Assembly (NCBI RefSeq): GCF_022844465.1
Contig: NZ_JALHLP010000006.1
Span: 124,001 to 188,000, forward strand
Origin: Bradyrhizobium sp.
Lineage (GTDB): Bacteria > Pseudomonadota > Alphaproteobacteria > Rhizobiales > Xanthobacteraceae
DNA: 64,000 nucleotides
Direction of reading: 5' to 3'
The notes under the pieces: model-generated
The model's input: only the letters and a program-made list of their open reading frames with translations
The model's database searches: none
What the model was told of the DNA's origin: nothing
Shown: positions 56,916 to 64,000 of the stretch, piece after piece
Position numbering within the stretch: position 1 is the stretch's first letter
Layout of the letters: each line of letters opens with the position of its first letter
Translations under genes and position numbers: made by a program

Positions 56916-57719
56916 CTATCCCTTCCCCCTCCCCCAGTTGGCCGCGCGCTTCTCCGCAAACGACGCCAGCCCCTCCGACGCCTCGCTTGTCTGCCGCCGG
57001 CTCGCATGCATCCGCACCAGCCGCGCATAGGCGTCATCATCGACGCCCATGCCGCCGAACGAGCTCTCCATCGCCAGCGCCTTGGTTTCCGAGAGCGCCT
57101 CCGGGCCGTTGGCGAGCAACTGCTCCACGAAGCGGGCGCCGGCGGCTTCCAGTTCCGCCAGCGGCACCACCTCGTGGACGAGGCCGATCCGGCGCGCGTC
57201 GGCGGCGCCAAAGCGCTCGCCGGTCAGCGCATAGCGGCGCACCTGGCGGACGCCGATGGCGTCGCAAAGTTGCGGGATGATGATGGCGGCCGTCAGCCCC
57301 CAGCGCACCTCGGTGATCGAGAACAGCGCGTTGTCGGCGGCGATCACAACGTCGCAGGCGGAGATCACGCCGGTGCCGCCGCCGAAACAGCCGCCCTGCA
57401 CCAGCGCCACCGTCGGGATCGGCAGCGTGTTCAGCCGCTGCACCGCCTCGAAGGTGGCGCGCGAAACCGCCTCGTTCTCGCCGGCCGATTTCGGCCGCAC
57501 GCCATTGATCCACTTCAGGTCGGCGCCGGCCTGGAAATGCTTGCCGTTGCCCTTCAGCACGACGATGCGAAGGTTGGGCTTGTTGCCGAGGTCGTCTATC
57601 GCCGCCAGCACGCCGTTGATCAGCCCGGCATCATAGGCGTTGTTCACTTCCGGGCGGTTCAACGTGACCGTCGCCACGCCGCGCCCGTCGATATCCCACA
57701 ACACCGGATTGGCCGTCAT
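56916..57719 (-). CDS. Enoyl-CoA hydratase/isomerase family protein
   Basis: A 267-residue crotonase-fold enzyme: GKHFQAGADLKWI (oxyanion hole and first acidic region), VQGGCFGGGTGVISACDVVI and SITEVRWGLTAAII. The second catalytic Glu is in ITEVRWG. The pattern is close to methylglutaconyl-CoA hydratases of leucine or terpenoid breakdown. Start at 57719 (MTANPVL). It faces the gentisate cluster across a palindromic repeat and may be unrelated to it. Confidence 0.86.
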   Translation of the reverse strand: MTANPVLWDIDGRGVATVTLNRPEVNNAYDAGLINGVLAAIDDLGNKPNLRIVVLKGNGKHFQAGADLKWINGVRPKSAGENEAVSRATFEAVQRLNTLPIPTVALVQGGCFGGGTGVISACDVVIAADNALFSITEVRWGLTAAIIIPQLCDAIGVRQVRRYALTGERFGAADARRIGLVHEVVPLAELEAAGARFVEQLLANGPEALSETKALAMESSFGGMGVDDDAYARLVRMHASRRQTSEASEGLASFAEKRAANWGRGKG

Positions 57720-57798
57720 CGGCGAGCCCCTTTGTTCGGCAGGTTGACAATTCCGGACCATAGGCCGGGATCGCAGTCGCTGTCACGGGGTGGTCGAG

Positions 57799-59163
57799 CT
57801 ACCTGCGCCCGCGCCGCTGCATCATGTCCGACCTGTCGGCGAGCGAGGTTCGCCGCGGCCCGATCGCCTCGAACTGGGCTTTCTGCTCGTCGTTCAACGT
57901 CGCATAGAAGCCGTCGAGCGCCGCGCGTACCTGCCTGACCGCCTGCAGCATGGTGTCGAGCCGCTTGCCGGCCGCGGCAAGCCGCGCCGGCGGCGTGATC
58001 GCGTCGTCGGCCCGGCACGAGACGCTCAGCATTTCGGCGGCTTTTGCATTGGCGTCTTGCAGGGCGGCAAGGCTCGTGCGCTGCGCATCGGTCGGACGCA
58101 GCCTTGCCTCGATCTCCTCGGCCGGCCATCGCAGCGCAGACGGCTCCGTGACGTCGCAGGCCCGCGTGAACGACCTGTTGCCGCGCCGTCCGCTTTTCCG
58201 GCCCTGATCGTCGGCGACCGCATTCAGCCGCGCTTTCTGCTCGTCGTCCAGCAGTCCGTAAAACTTCTCCAGCGGCGGCTGCACGGTGGCGACGCCCGAC
58301 ATCATCGCCTCGATGCGCTGCTGCATCGAGGCGAGCCGGCCAGGCGCCGTCAGCGCTACCGTCGTCGGGCACGCCGCCTTGATCTTTTGCGCCGATGTCA
58401 CCGACGCATTGGCGAGCTCGTCGAGCGCGGCGCGTTGCGCCTCGGCGGGATCGATCACCTGCGCCATCACCTCGATCGGCAGGCCGGCGACTTCGCGGCT
58501 GTCGTCGCCGCACAGTGACGCCAGCCGGCCCGCCGCCACGTCGGGAGCGCCACGCGGCGGCAGGTAGCCCGCAAGACCCTCGTAGTCATACGGCCCGAAC
58601 AGGCCGGCATAGATGTCGTCATGGCCATAGAACCAGAACGGGGCGGTCGCACCACGTCCCCACAGCGCATAATCGTAGATGTCGAAATAGGCGAACGGCC
58701 AGAACAGCGGCCCGACCCAGCCGTATCCACCATTTCCGTGTCGCCACCAGCCGCCCCGGGAGCCGTTGTGGTGCCATCCGGCGAGCGCCGCGCCTGCAAT
58801 CATCCGGGTCCGTGCGGCGGGATTATGCAAGGCAACGGCGTGACGGTGGCTGCGGGCGAACGCACGCGCGTTCGGCGCACGGCCGCCATCATTCATGCGG
58901 TAGGCGGAGAATGCGCGGGAATGCGCCGGCCTGCCGCGAAATTGGCCGCCATGATGCCGTCTGCCGAAATGCTTGTAGCCATGACCACCGCCATGATGCC
59001 GCGCGCCAAAATGCTTGTGGCCGTGACCGCCACCATGGTGACGGCCGCCATGGTGCCCGCCGCCACGGCCGCCGCCGTGACCACCCTTCGCGTCCGCATA
59101 TCCGGCCGCCGACAGCGCGGCCGCCAGAACAACGACAGCAATTCCCAGTCCAAGCTTCGACAT
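57799..59163 (-). CDS. His/Gly-rich Spy/CpxP-like (LTxxQ) periplasmic protein
   Basis: A 454-residue exported protein. After the signal peptide (VVVLAAALSAAGYADA) come about 55 residues of Gly/His repeats (GGHGGGRGGGHHGG, HGHKHFGARHHGG) that could bind Ni, Zn or Cu. The C-terminal 230 residues contain two LTxxQ-like modules with LLDDEQKARLNAV and LNDEQKAQFEAI and conserved Cys. Such two-module proteins are typical in Bradyrhizobium and are thought to be periplasmic chaperones or metal-stress proteins. Not in an operon. Confidence 0.75.
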   Translation of the reverse strand: MSKLGLGIAVVVLAAALSAAGYADAKGGHGGGRGGGHHGGRHHGGGHGHKHFGARHHGGGHGYKHFGRRHHGGQFRGRPAHSRAFSAYRMNDGGRAPNARAFARSHRHAVALHNPAARTRMIAGAALAGWHHNGSRGGWWRHGNGGYGWVGPLFWPFAYFDIYDYALWGRGATAPFWFYGHDDIYAGLFGPYDYEGLAGYLPPRGAPDVAAGRLASLCGDDSREVAGLPIEVMAQVIDPAEAQRAALDELANASVTSAQKIKAACPTTVALTAPGRLASMQQRIEAMMSGVATVQPPLEKFYGLLDDEQKARLNAVADDQGRKSGRRGNRSFTRACDVTEPSALRWPAEEIEARLRPTDAQRTSLAALQDANAKAAEMLSVSCRADDAITPPARLAAAGKRLDTMLQAVRQVRAALDGFYATLNDEQKAQFEAIGPRRTSLADRSDMMQRRGRR

Positions 59164-59351
59164 GGCACGCCCCACCTGGTTACACCACCAACTGGACGGG
59201 AGGTTTGATGAACATCGACTGAACGGCACGGCTTCCGCGGGTCCGCGCCGTTCCGCAACCCTCGTGCCCGGCGAGAGCGGTTGCGCCAGAACGAGGCTTG
59301 TGAAAACTAGGCGCTCCAGACGTTCGTTCGCTCCGGCAGGAAATCCACCCC

Positions 59352-60326
59352 ATGCGTATCTGCGTTTTCGGTGCGGGCGCCGTCGGCAGCCATTTCGCGG
59401 TGCGGCTGGCGCTGGCGGGGCACGAGGTCTCCTGCGTGATGCGGGGTCCGCATCTGGAGGCGGTGAAAGCAAACGGGCTGACGCTGCGGGTCGGCGACGT
59501 CGATCTCAAGGCCAGGGTGAAGGCGTCGGACGATCCGGCGGCGCTGGGCCTGCAGGACGTCGTCATCGCGACCCTGAAGGCGACCGGGCTGGCCAGCCTC
59601 GCCGCCGGGCTGCAACCCCTTCTCGGCGAGGACACCGGCGTGGTGTTCGCGCAGAACGGCATTCCCTGGTGGTACGATATCGGGCTTTCCGCTGAACATC
59701 CGCCGGTGCCTGATCTCGCCTTTCTCGATCCCGGCAGACGGCTGCGCGCGGCGATCCCGAGGCAACGGATCATCGGCGGCGTGGTGTTCTCGTCCAATGA
59801 GGTCATCGCGCCGGGCGTGGCCGCCAACCTTTCGCCCGAGCGCAACCGCCTCCTGATCGGCGAATGCGACGACCGTTCGAGCGAGCGGATCGCGCGGCTG
59901 CGTGCGGCGCTGAATGAGGCCGAGATCGAATCGCCGGACGTCCCGCAAATCAGGGAGACAGTCTGGTCGAAACTCCTGACCAACATGTCGATGTCGGTGC
60001 TGTGCCTGCTGACCGGGCAGACCGCGCGCGGGGTTCGCGACGACCCTGCGCTGGCCGAAATCGTGCCGCGCCTGCTCGACGAGGCCAGCAGCGTGGCGCA
60101 GTACTGTTTTCCCTCGGTCAGGCGCGTGACGCGCGCCGGCCCGGCGCCGGACCACAAGCCCTCGATCCTGCAGGACTATGAGCGTGGCCGCGCCATGGAG
60201 ATCGACGCGCTGGTTCGCGCGCCGGCCGCGTTTGCGCGCGCCGCCGGACTGGCGACGCCGATGCTCGACTTCCTCGCCGCGCTGGCGATCCGGCAGGCAC
60301 GCGACAAGGGGCTCTACAAGGGCTGA
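59352..60326 (+). CDS. Ketopantoate reductase family protein
   Basis: A 324-residue NADP-dependent reductase of the 2-dehydropantoate 2-reductase family: N-terminal MRICVFGAGAVGSHFAVRL, VIATLKATG, the catalytic Lys region ETVWSKLLTNMSMSVLCLLT and the C-terminal KPSILQDYERGRAMEIDALV. Many paralogues act on other 2-keto acids, so PanE function is not certain. It is 27 bp upstream of an SDR gene, probably an operon of two reductases. Confidence 0.86.
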   Translation: MRICVFGAGAVGSHFAVRLALAGHEVSCVMRGPHLEAVKANGLTLRVGDVDLKARVKASDDPAALGLQDVVIATLKATGLASLAAGLQPLLGEDTGVVFAQNGIPWWYDIGLSAEHPPVPDLAFLDPGRRLRAAIPRQRIIGGVVFSSNEVIAPGVAANLSPERNRLLIGECDDRSSERIARLRAALNEAEIESPDVPQIRETVWSKLLTNMSMSVLCLLTGQTARGVRDDPALAEIVPRLLDEASSVAQYCFPSVRRVTRAGPAPDHKPSILQDYERGRAMEIDALVRAPAAFARAAGLATPMLDFLAALAIRQARDKGLYKG

Positions 60327-60352
60327 ACATTCAACAAGCGGGAGGCGGCATC

Positions 60353-61129
60353 ATGCAGGTCAAGGGCAAGGTTTGCGTCGTTACCGGAGGCGCGAGCGGC
60401 ATCGGCGAGGCGGTGGCGCGCGCCTATGCGGCAGCAGGCGCAGCGGGCGTGGTCGTCGCCGACCTCAGAAGCTCGCGCGACCGGCTGGCTGCCGTCGCCG
60501 GCGATATCGACGGCCTCGCGGTGACCGCCGACGTAGGGCTTGAAGCCGATATCAAGGCGCTGGTCGCGGCCGCCGAAGCCAAATATGGCCCGGTCGGCGT
60601 GTTCTTTTCCAACGCCGGCCTGTCGCGCAAGGGACAGGAAAGCGCCTCCGACGCCGACTGGGACGTCAGCTGGCGGGTGCATGTCATGAGCCATGTGTTC
60701 GCCGCCCGCGCGCTGGTGCCCGGCATGCTCGCGCGCGGATCCGGCTATCTGCTCAACACCGCTTCCGCGGCAGGCCTGCTGGCGTCGCTGAACTCGATGC
60801 CCTACGGCGTCACCAAGAACGCGGCGATCGCGCTCGCCGAGCACCTGGCCATCCAGTATGGCGACCGCGGCATCCGCGTCTCGGTGCTGTGCCCGCAATC
60901 GGTGCAGACCGGCATGACGCTGCCCGGCCCGAGCGCCGCGCGGGTCGACGGCGTCTTGCAGCCGCCGGAAGTCGCGCGCATGGTGATCGAGGCGATGGAG
61001 GCCGAACGCTTTCTCATCCTGTCGCATCCGCAGGTCGCGGAATATGTTCAGCGCAAGGCTTCCAGCCGCGACCGCTGGCTGACAGGCATGCGGCGGCTGC
61101 GCGACAAGATCTACGGCGCGCCGGTGTGA
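60353..61129 (+). CDS. SDR family NAD(P)-dependent oxidoreductase
   Basis: A 258-residue classical SDR: VTGGASGIGEAVARAYAAA, NAGLSRKG, catalytic Ser in NTASAAGLLAS and Tyr-x3-Lys in YGVTKN. No substrate clue beyond the cotranscribed ketopantoate-reductase-like gene. Confidence 0.87.
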   Translation: MQVKGKVCVVTGGASGIGEAVARAYAAAGAAGVVVADLRSSRDRLAAVAGDIDGLAVTADVGLEADIKALVAAAEAKYGPVGVFFSNAGLSRKGQESASDADWDVSWRVHVMSHVFAARALVPGMLARGSGYLLNTASAAGLLASLNSMPYGVTKNAAIALAEHLAIQYGDRGIRVSVLCPQSVQTGMTLPGPSAARVDGVLQPPEVARMVIEAMEAERFLILSHPQVAEYVQRKASSRDRWLTGMRRLRDKIYGAPV

Positions 61130-61133
61130 CCAC

Positions 61134-61160
61134 CGTCATTGCGAGCGAAGCGAAGCAATC
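61134..61160. repeat. Half copy of the CGTCATTGCGAGC repeat
   Basis: CGTCATTGCGAGCGAAGCGA followed by AGCAATC is identical to the left arm at 53170, but the right arm is missing. It lies between converging genes. Confidence 0.65.
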
Positions 61161-61177
61161 CTTTGTTCCTTGCAGCG

Positions 61178-61912
61178 CTATGACGTTTCAGTCGGCGCGA
61201 ACGGCGCCAGTATCCCGCTGTAGTTCTTGGCCGCCGGCGAGGCGTAAGCGCCGCGCCTTGATGTCGTGAGCTTGAGCCCGGCCAGCGCTTCGGCCTGCTT
61301 CACCGCGGCCGCCACGCCATCGACGACGGGCACGGCGAATTTCCGCGACAATTTGGCCGTGAGGTCGGCCATGCCGGCGCAGCCCAGCACGATCGCCTCC
61401 GCGCCGCGGTCGAGAGCGCGCGCGATCTCGGCCTCGAGTTTGGCTTCCGCACCCGAGCCCGGACTTTCGAGATCGAGCACCGCGACGTTGCAGGCGGTGA
61501 CCGCGGCCCGTTCCGCAAAGCCATAGCGGCGGACCAGTTCTTCGAGCGGCACGATCGAGCGCGGCAGCGTGGTGACGACCGCGATGCGCTTGGCCAGTTG
61601 GCCGGCGGTCACCAGCGCCGCCTCGCAGATGCCAACGACAGGATAGCCCGCGATCGAACGCGCGGCGTCGAGCCCGGTGTCGTCGAAGCAGGCGATGATG
61701 GCGGCATCGGCATCGGGCGCGTTGACGAGTGCCTGGATCAGGCCGGGGACGGCAAACGCCTCGTCGTAATAGCCCTCGATCGAGACCGGCCCCATCGGCG
61801 AGGTCACCGCCGCTATTTCGGTGCCAGGTGCCGCGACCGCGCGCGCCGCCGCGCCGATCGTCTCGGTCATGGAAGATGTGGTGTTCGGATTGACGATCAG
61901 GATTCTTGTCAT
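61178..61912 (-). CDS. Asp/Glu/hydantoin racemase family protein
   Basis: A 244-residue protein with the two-cysteine layout of the aspartate/glutamate/hydantoin racemase superfamily: NPNTTSSMTETIG at the N-terminus, Cys in IIACFDDTGLDAAR and Cys in VLGCAGMADLTAK. Members include hydantoin racemase, maleate isomerase-like and arylmalonate decarboxylase-like enzymes; the substrate is open. The leader contains no operator that I recognise. Confidence 0.85.
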   Translation of the reverse strand: MTRILIVNPNTTSSMTETIGAAARAVAAPGTEIAAVTSPMGPVSIEGYYDEAFAVPGLIQALVNAPDADAAIIACFDDTGLDAARSIAGYPVVGICEAALVTAGQLAKRIAVVTTLPRSIVPLEELVRRYGFAERAAVTACNVAVLDLESPGSGAEAKLEAEIARALDRGAEAIVLGCAGMADLTAKLSRKFAVPVVDGVAAAVKQAEALAGLKLTTSRRGAYASPAAKNYSGILAPFAPTETS

Positions 61913-61955
61913 GAACGCATCGTAACCGGGATGGAACGAAGCGCAACTCTCTCAC

Positions 61956-62289
61956 CGTCGTCCCGGACAAGCCAACGGGTCGGCGCGAAGCGCCGCCCGA
62001 TGACAGGCTCCGCGCGATCCGGGACCCATAACCACAGAGCCTAGCTGAATGGCAATGCGATTGCCACAACGCCCTATCATAACGGCCGCGGCGTATGGGT
62101 CCCTGCGTTCGCACTATGGCATGCACACATCTTTTGATCGGCTCGTTGCATCGGAGAAAAGTACGAGTCTTTTCAATGATCGCCGAGCAATCTACCCCAC
62201 GACCGGTCCGAAAAAGGGATCACCTAAGTCACTGTTTTGGAGTCCGTTTTAGAGATGTGTGCATGCCCTAGTGCGTTTGCAGGGACGAC
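61956..62289. repeat. Long intergenic palindromic repeat, split by a small insertion
   Basis: The outer ends CGTCGTCCCGGAC and GGGACGAC are inverted. Inner arms GATCCGGGACCCATA and GTATGGGTCCCTGCG also pair. The right-hand hairpin GTCCCTGCGTTC/GCAGGGACGAC is interrupted by the MITE-like element at 62114-62271. No coding potential in this region; the 67-residue frame across it is an artefact of the repeat. Confidence 0.65.
62114..62271. mobile_element. 158-bp MITE-like insertion with 19-bp terminal inverted repeats
   Basis: Left end CTATGGCATGCACACATCT (62114-62132) and right end AGATGTGTGCATGCCCTAG (62253-62271) are inverted repeats with one mismatch. The element is flanked by 10-bp direct repeats with one difference (TGCGTTCGCA at 62104-62113, TGCGTTTGCA at 62272-62281). 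Removing it and one flank restores the hairpin GTCCCTGCGTTCGCAGGGAC. It encodes no transposase. Confidence 0.75.
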
Positions 62290-62298
62290 TTCAGAGGG

Positions 62299-62982
62299 TT
62301 AGCTGACAACCCCATCAATCCATGCCGATAACGCGTCCAGCGCCTCGCCCATGACCTCGCGATCGTTTCGCCCCGACCGCTTCAGCACATGAAAGGAATG
62401 ATCGGCGCCGTCGGACCAGCGCAGCGTCGCCCGCGATCCCAGCGCCGCGACGACAGGCTCGAGCAGCGCGGGTTCCGCCAGCGCATCGCGCGTCCCTTGC
62501 AGGAACAGCATCGGGACCTTCACTTGCGCCAGATGCGCGGCGCGTTCGGCCGACGGCTTTCCGGCGGGGTGCAGCGGAAAGCCGAGAAACGCCAGCCCGC
62601 GGACGCCGGGTAGCGGCGACAGCGCCTGCGCCTGCGACGTCATCCGCCCGCCGAACGATTTTCCGCCCGCCACCAGCGGCAGCGTCGGGCAGCATCGCCC
62701 GGCTTCCACCACCGCGGCGCGGACCGCGGCATGCGCCACCGCCGGCGCGTCCGGCCTGCTGCCGCCTCTTTCCATGTAGGGAAACTGATAGCGCAGCGTC
62801 GCGATGCCGCGCTCGCCAAGACCCGCCGCTATCGTTTCCATCGACGAGTGCGACATGCCCGCCCCCGCCCCGTGTGCGAAAACGTAGCACGCGCGAGGCT
62901 GCGGCGGCCGGATCAAAAGCGCGGAAACCGCTTCACCAGGCTTGATCTCAATTCGGAGTGGCGTCGGGTCGACCGCTTTCAT
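62299..62982 (-). CDS. Alpha/beta-hydrolase (Tex30/KANL3-like)
   Basis: A 227-residue hydrolase of the short alpha/beta family: [18 protein letters not shown] near the N-terminus, nucleophile elbow GGKSFGGRM (Ser in G-K-S-F-G), Asp in [11 protein letters not shown] and His in GADHSFHVL. Substrate unknown. Divergent from the cytochrome gene. Confidence 0.85.
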   Translation of the reverse strand: MKAVDPTPLRIEIKPGEAVSALLIRPPQPRACYVFAHGAGAGMSHSSMETIAAGLGERGIATLRYQFPYMERGGSRPDAPAVAHAAVRAAVVEAGRCCPTLPLVAGGKSFGGRMTSQAQALSPLPGVRGLAFLGFPLHPAGKPSAERAAHLAQVKVPMLFLQGTRDALAEPALLEPVVAALGSRATLRWSDGADHSFHVLKRSGRNDREVMGEALDALSAWIDGVVS

Positions 62983-63070
62983 CTGATCGTCAGCCTTTCG
63001 ACATCATCCGGTCACCGCGCCTCGTTGCCGTTGTCGCCAGGCCCAGCCACCCGGATTTGTGGACAGACAT

Positions 63071-63099
63071 TTGACGCGACTATAAGCTGGCATGATATT
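63071..63099 (+). promoter_or_regulatory. Possible promoter of the cytochrome gene
   Basis: TTGACG (63071-63076), 17-bp spacer, then GATATT. Placed about 95 bp before the coding start. Weak -10; prediction only. Confidence 0.3.
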
Positions 63100-63108
63100 G
63101 GAGCGCAC

Positions 63109-63178
63109 GCCGGGGATGAATCACGTTCCGGCTTTTTTGCAGATGAATCATATTGCGCGCGAACGGCGCGTTTTTTTT
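63109..63178 (+). other. Two terminator-like hairpins in the cytochrome leader
   Basis: First hairpin GCCGG/CCGGC (63109-63132) followed by six T. Second hairpin CGCGC GAACG GCGCG (63156-63170) followed by eight T, ending 15 bp before the ATG and just ahead of AAAGGA. Both read towards the cytochrome gene. Confidence 0.45.
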
Positions 63179-63192
63179 GAAAGGATCTGGCC

Positions 63193-64000
63193 ATGCGCGG
63201 CGGGACGATAGCGAAACTTGGTGTCGCGGTATTGATCATGGGCGGCATTTACGCCGCCTTCAAGGACGACATCGCCCAGCTGTGGCAGGACTTGCACGTC
63301 AAACTTGTGGAATATCCGCAACCCAAGAAAACCGTCTGGCTCGATCAGGGTATCAGCAAGGAGGAACTGAGCTGGTACTATCACGCCGATCAGGGGACGC
63401 GGACCTTCGGCGTCCCCTATGAATGGTTCATGGCGCTGGAACAGCCGACGATTTCGCCGTTGCTGTTCACCGCCGTCGGCCGCTTCAGCGAGACCGCCTA
63501 TCTCGATCGCTACGGCTTCATTCCGGATACAATCATCTCCGGCAAAGAGGCGCTGCCGATCGGGCTTGCGCAAGGCGGCCCGATGCTGGATCCGTCGGGC
63601 GCGCCATGGAAAAATCCGCGCACGAAGCTGGACATGAAGGGTATCGGCCTGACCTGCGCGGCCTGTCATACCGGCCGCCTCACCTACAAGGACACCGAGA
63701 TCGTCATCGACGGCGGACCGGCGCTCACCAGCCTCTTGACCATGAAGCAAGGCATCGGCGTCTCGCTGTTGCTGACCAAGGTCTGGCCCGGCCGCTTCGA
63801 CCGCTTCGCCGAGCGCGTGCTGGGGCCGGACGCCACGCTCGACGACCGCGAGGCGCTGAAATACCAGCTCGACCAGGTCCTGGGCCAATACAAGCAGGTC
63901 AAGGAGCTGGAGGAACGCGTCGCCTCGCAGAGCGTTCGCGAAGGCTATGGACGGCTGGACGCGCTCAACCGGATCGGCAACCAGGTATTTGCGATCGGAC
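63193..64000 (+). CDS. Di-heme c-type cytochrome/peroxidase-like protein, 3'-truncated by window edge
   Basis: The open frame runs off the window end; 269 residues are visible. An N-terminal hydrophobic segment (LGVAVLIMGGIYAAF) is a signal anchor. A heme c motif CAACH is at residues 155-159 (63655-63669) in LTCAACHTGRLTYKD. The large insert-rich sequence before it and the context GKEALPIGLAQGGPMLD resemble the RoxA/di-heme cytochrome c peroxidase-like family, which should have a second CxxCH further on. AAAGGA is 8 bp before the ATG. Confidence 0.8.
   Translation, partial: MRGGTIAKLGVAVLIMGGIYAAFKDDIAQLWQDLHVKLVEYPQPKKTVWLDQGISKEELSWYYHADQGTRTFGVPYEWFMALEQPTISPLLFTAVGRFSETAYLDRYGFIPDTIISGKEALPIGLAQGGPMLDPSGAPWKNPRTKLDMKGIGLTCAACHTGRLTYKDTEIVIDGGPALTSLLTMKQGIGVSLLLTKVWPGRFDRFAERVLGPDATLDDREALKYQLDQVLGQYKQVKELEERVASQSVREGYGRLDALNRIGNQVFAIG

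Noticed and set aside
62049..62252. A 67-codon open frame in the racemase-hydrolase gap
   Set aside because: It runs through the palindromic repeat and the MITE-like insertion, so it is not a gene.

Overview
The window reads as a chromosomal stretch of a GC-rich alphaproteobacterium, most likely Bradyrhizobium or a close relative (Bradyrhizobiaceae). The reasons are the chvI-chvG-hprK-EIIA-HPr gene order next to ATP-type pckA, the typical rhizobial intergenic palindromes (CGTCATTCCGG, CGTCATTGCGAGC and CGTCATGCCC types), the aromatic-acid catabolism genes and the overall codon use. Genus is an inference from memory of these families, not a database result.

Layout. 1-6.6 kb: the 3' part of glgP, a thioesterase, an arginase, then a sulfur-handling set (MBL-fold persulfide dioxygenase-like protein divergent from rhodanese and TauE/SafE permease genes) around an AT-rich operator-like region. 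6.7-13.6 kb: pckA, a HugZ-like protein and the ChvI/ChvG two-component system followed by HPr kinase, EIIA and HPr, a regulatory phosphotransfer module without a sugar permease. 13.6-18.0 kb: an SDR, a membrane glycosyltransferase and lepA. 18.0-31.1 kb: a PemK/MazF-like toxin remnant, palindromic repeats, MFS and acyl-CoA dehydrogenase-like genes, mepA, a Spy-like protein, modABC, a GrdB-like protein, a K+/H+ antiporter, an MscS channel and a methionine aminopeptidase. 31.2-32.1 kb: an MBL gene broken by an in-frame TGA.

32.8-38.7 kb is the accessory part. radC is complete, but its last 161 bp recur at 38545-38705 (152 of 161 identical, all differences synonymous). Between the two copies lies a visibly AT-richer island with a frameshifted integrase C-terminus, a tRNA 3' fragment and a cargo of mostly unknown genes: three consecutive signal-peptide proteins (the first with a MACPF/perforin-like signature, the third with a possible papain-like His/Cys pair), and on the other strand a protein with a YiiX-like permuted NlpC/P60 N-terminus. 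This is the best candidate for an undescribed system in the window.

38.7-50.3 kb: a protease inhibitor, a 2-hydroxyacid dehydrogenase translationally coupled to a ThiY/SsuA-type ABC transporter, a creatininase-family enzyme, a two-barrel Omp25-OprB fusion porin, an FMN-binding glutamate-synthase-like protein, a ferredoxin-NADP reductase and a zinc-free MDR oxidoreductase. 50.4-57.7 kb: a gentisate-type aromatic catabolic cluster (CoA ligase, salicylyl-CoA hydroxylase-like and 3-hydroxybenzoate 6-hydroxylase-like monooxygenases, gentisate dioxygenase, maleylpyruvate isomerase, MarR regulator) in which two promoters share the motif AGTATACTGTCRATC. 57.8-64 kb: a His/Gly-rich Spy-like protein, a ketopantoate reductase family enzyme, an SDR, an Asp/Glu racemase family protein, an intergenic palindrome carrying a small MITE-like insertion, an alpha/beta hydrolase, and the start of a cytochrome c gene cut by the window end. 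No rRNA gene, intact tRNA gene or CRISPR array was seen.
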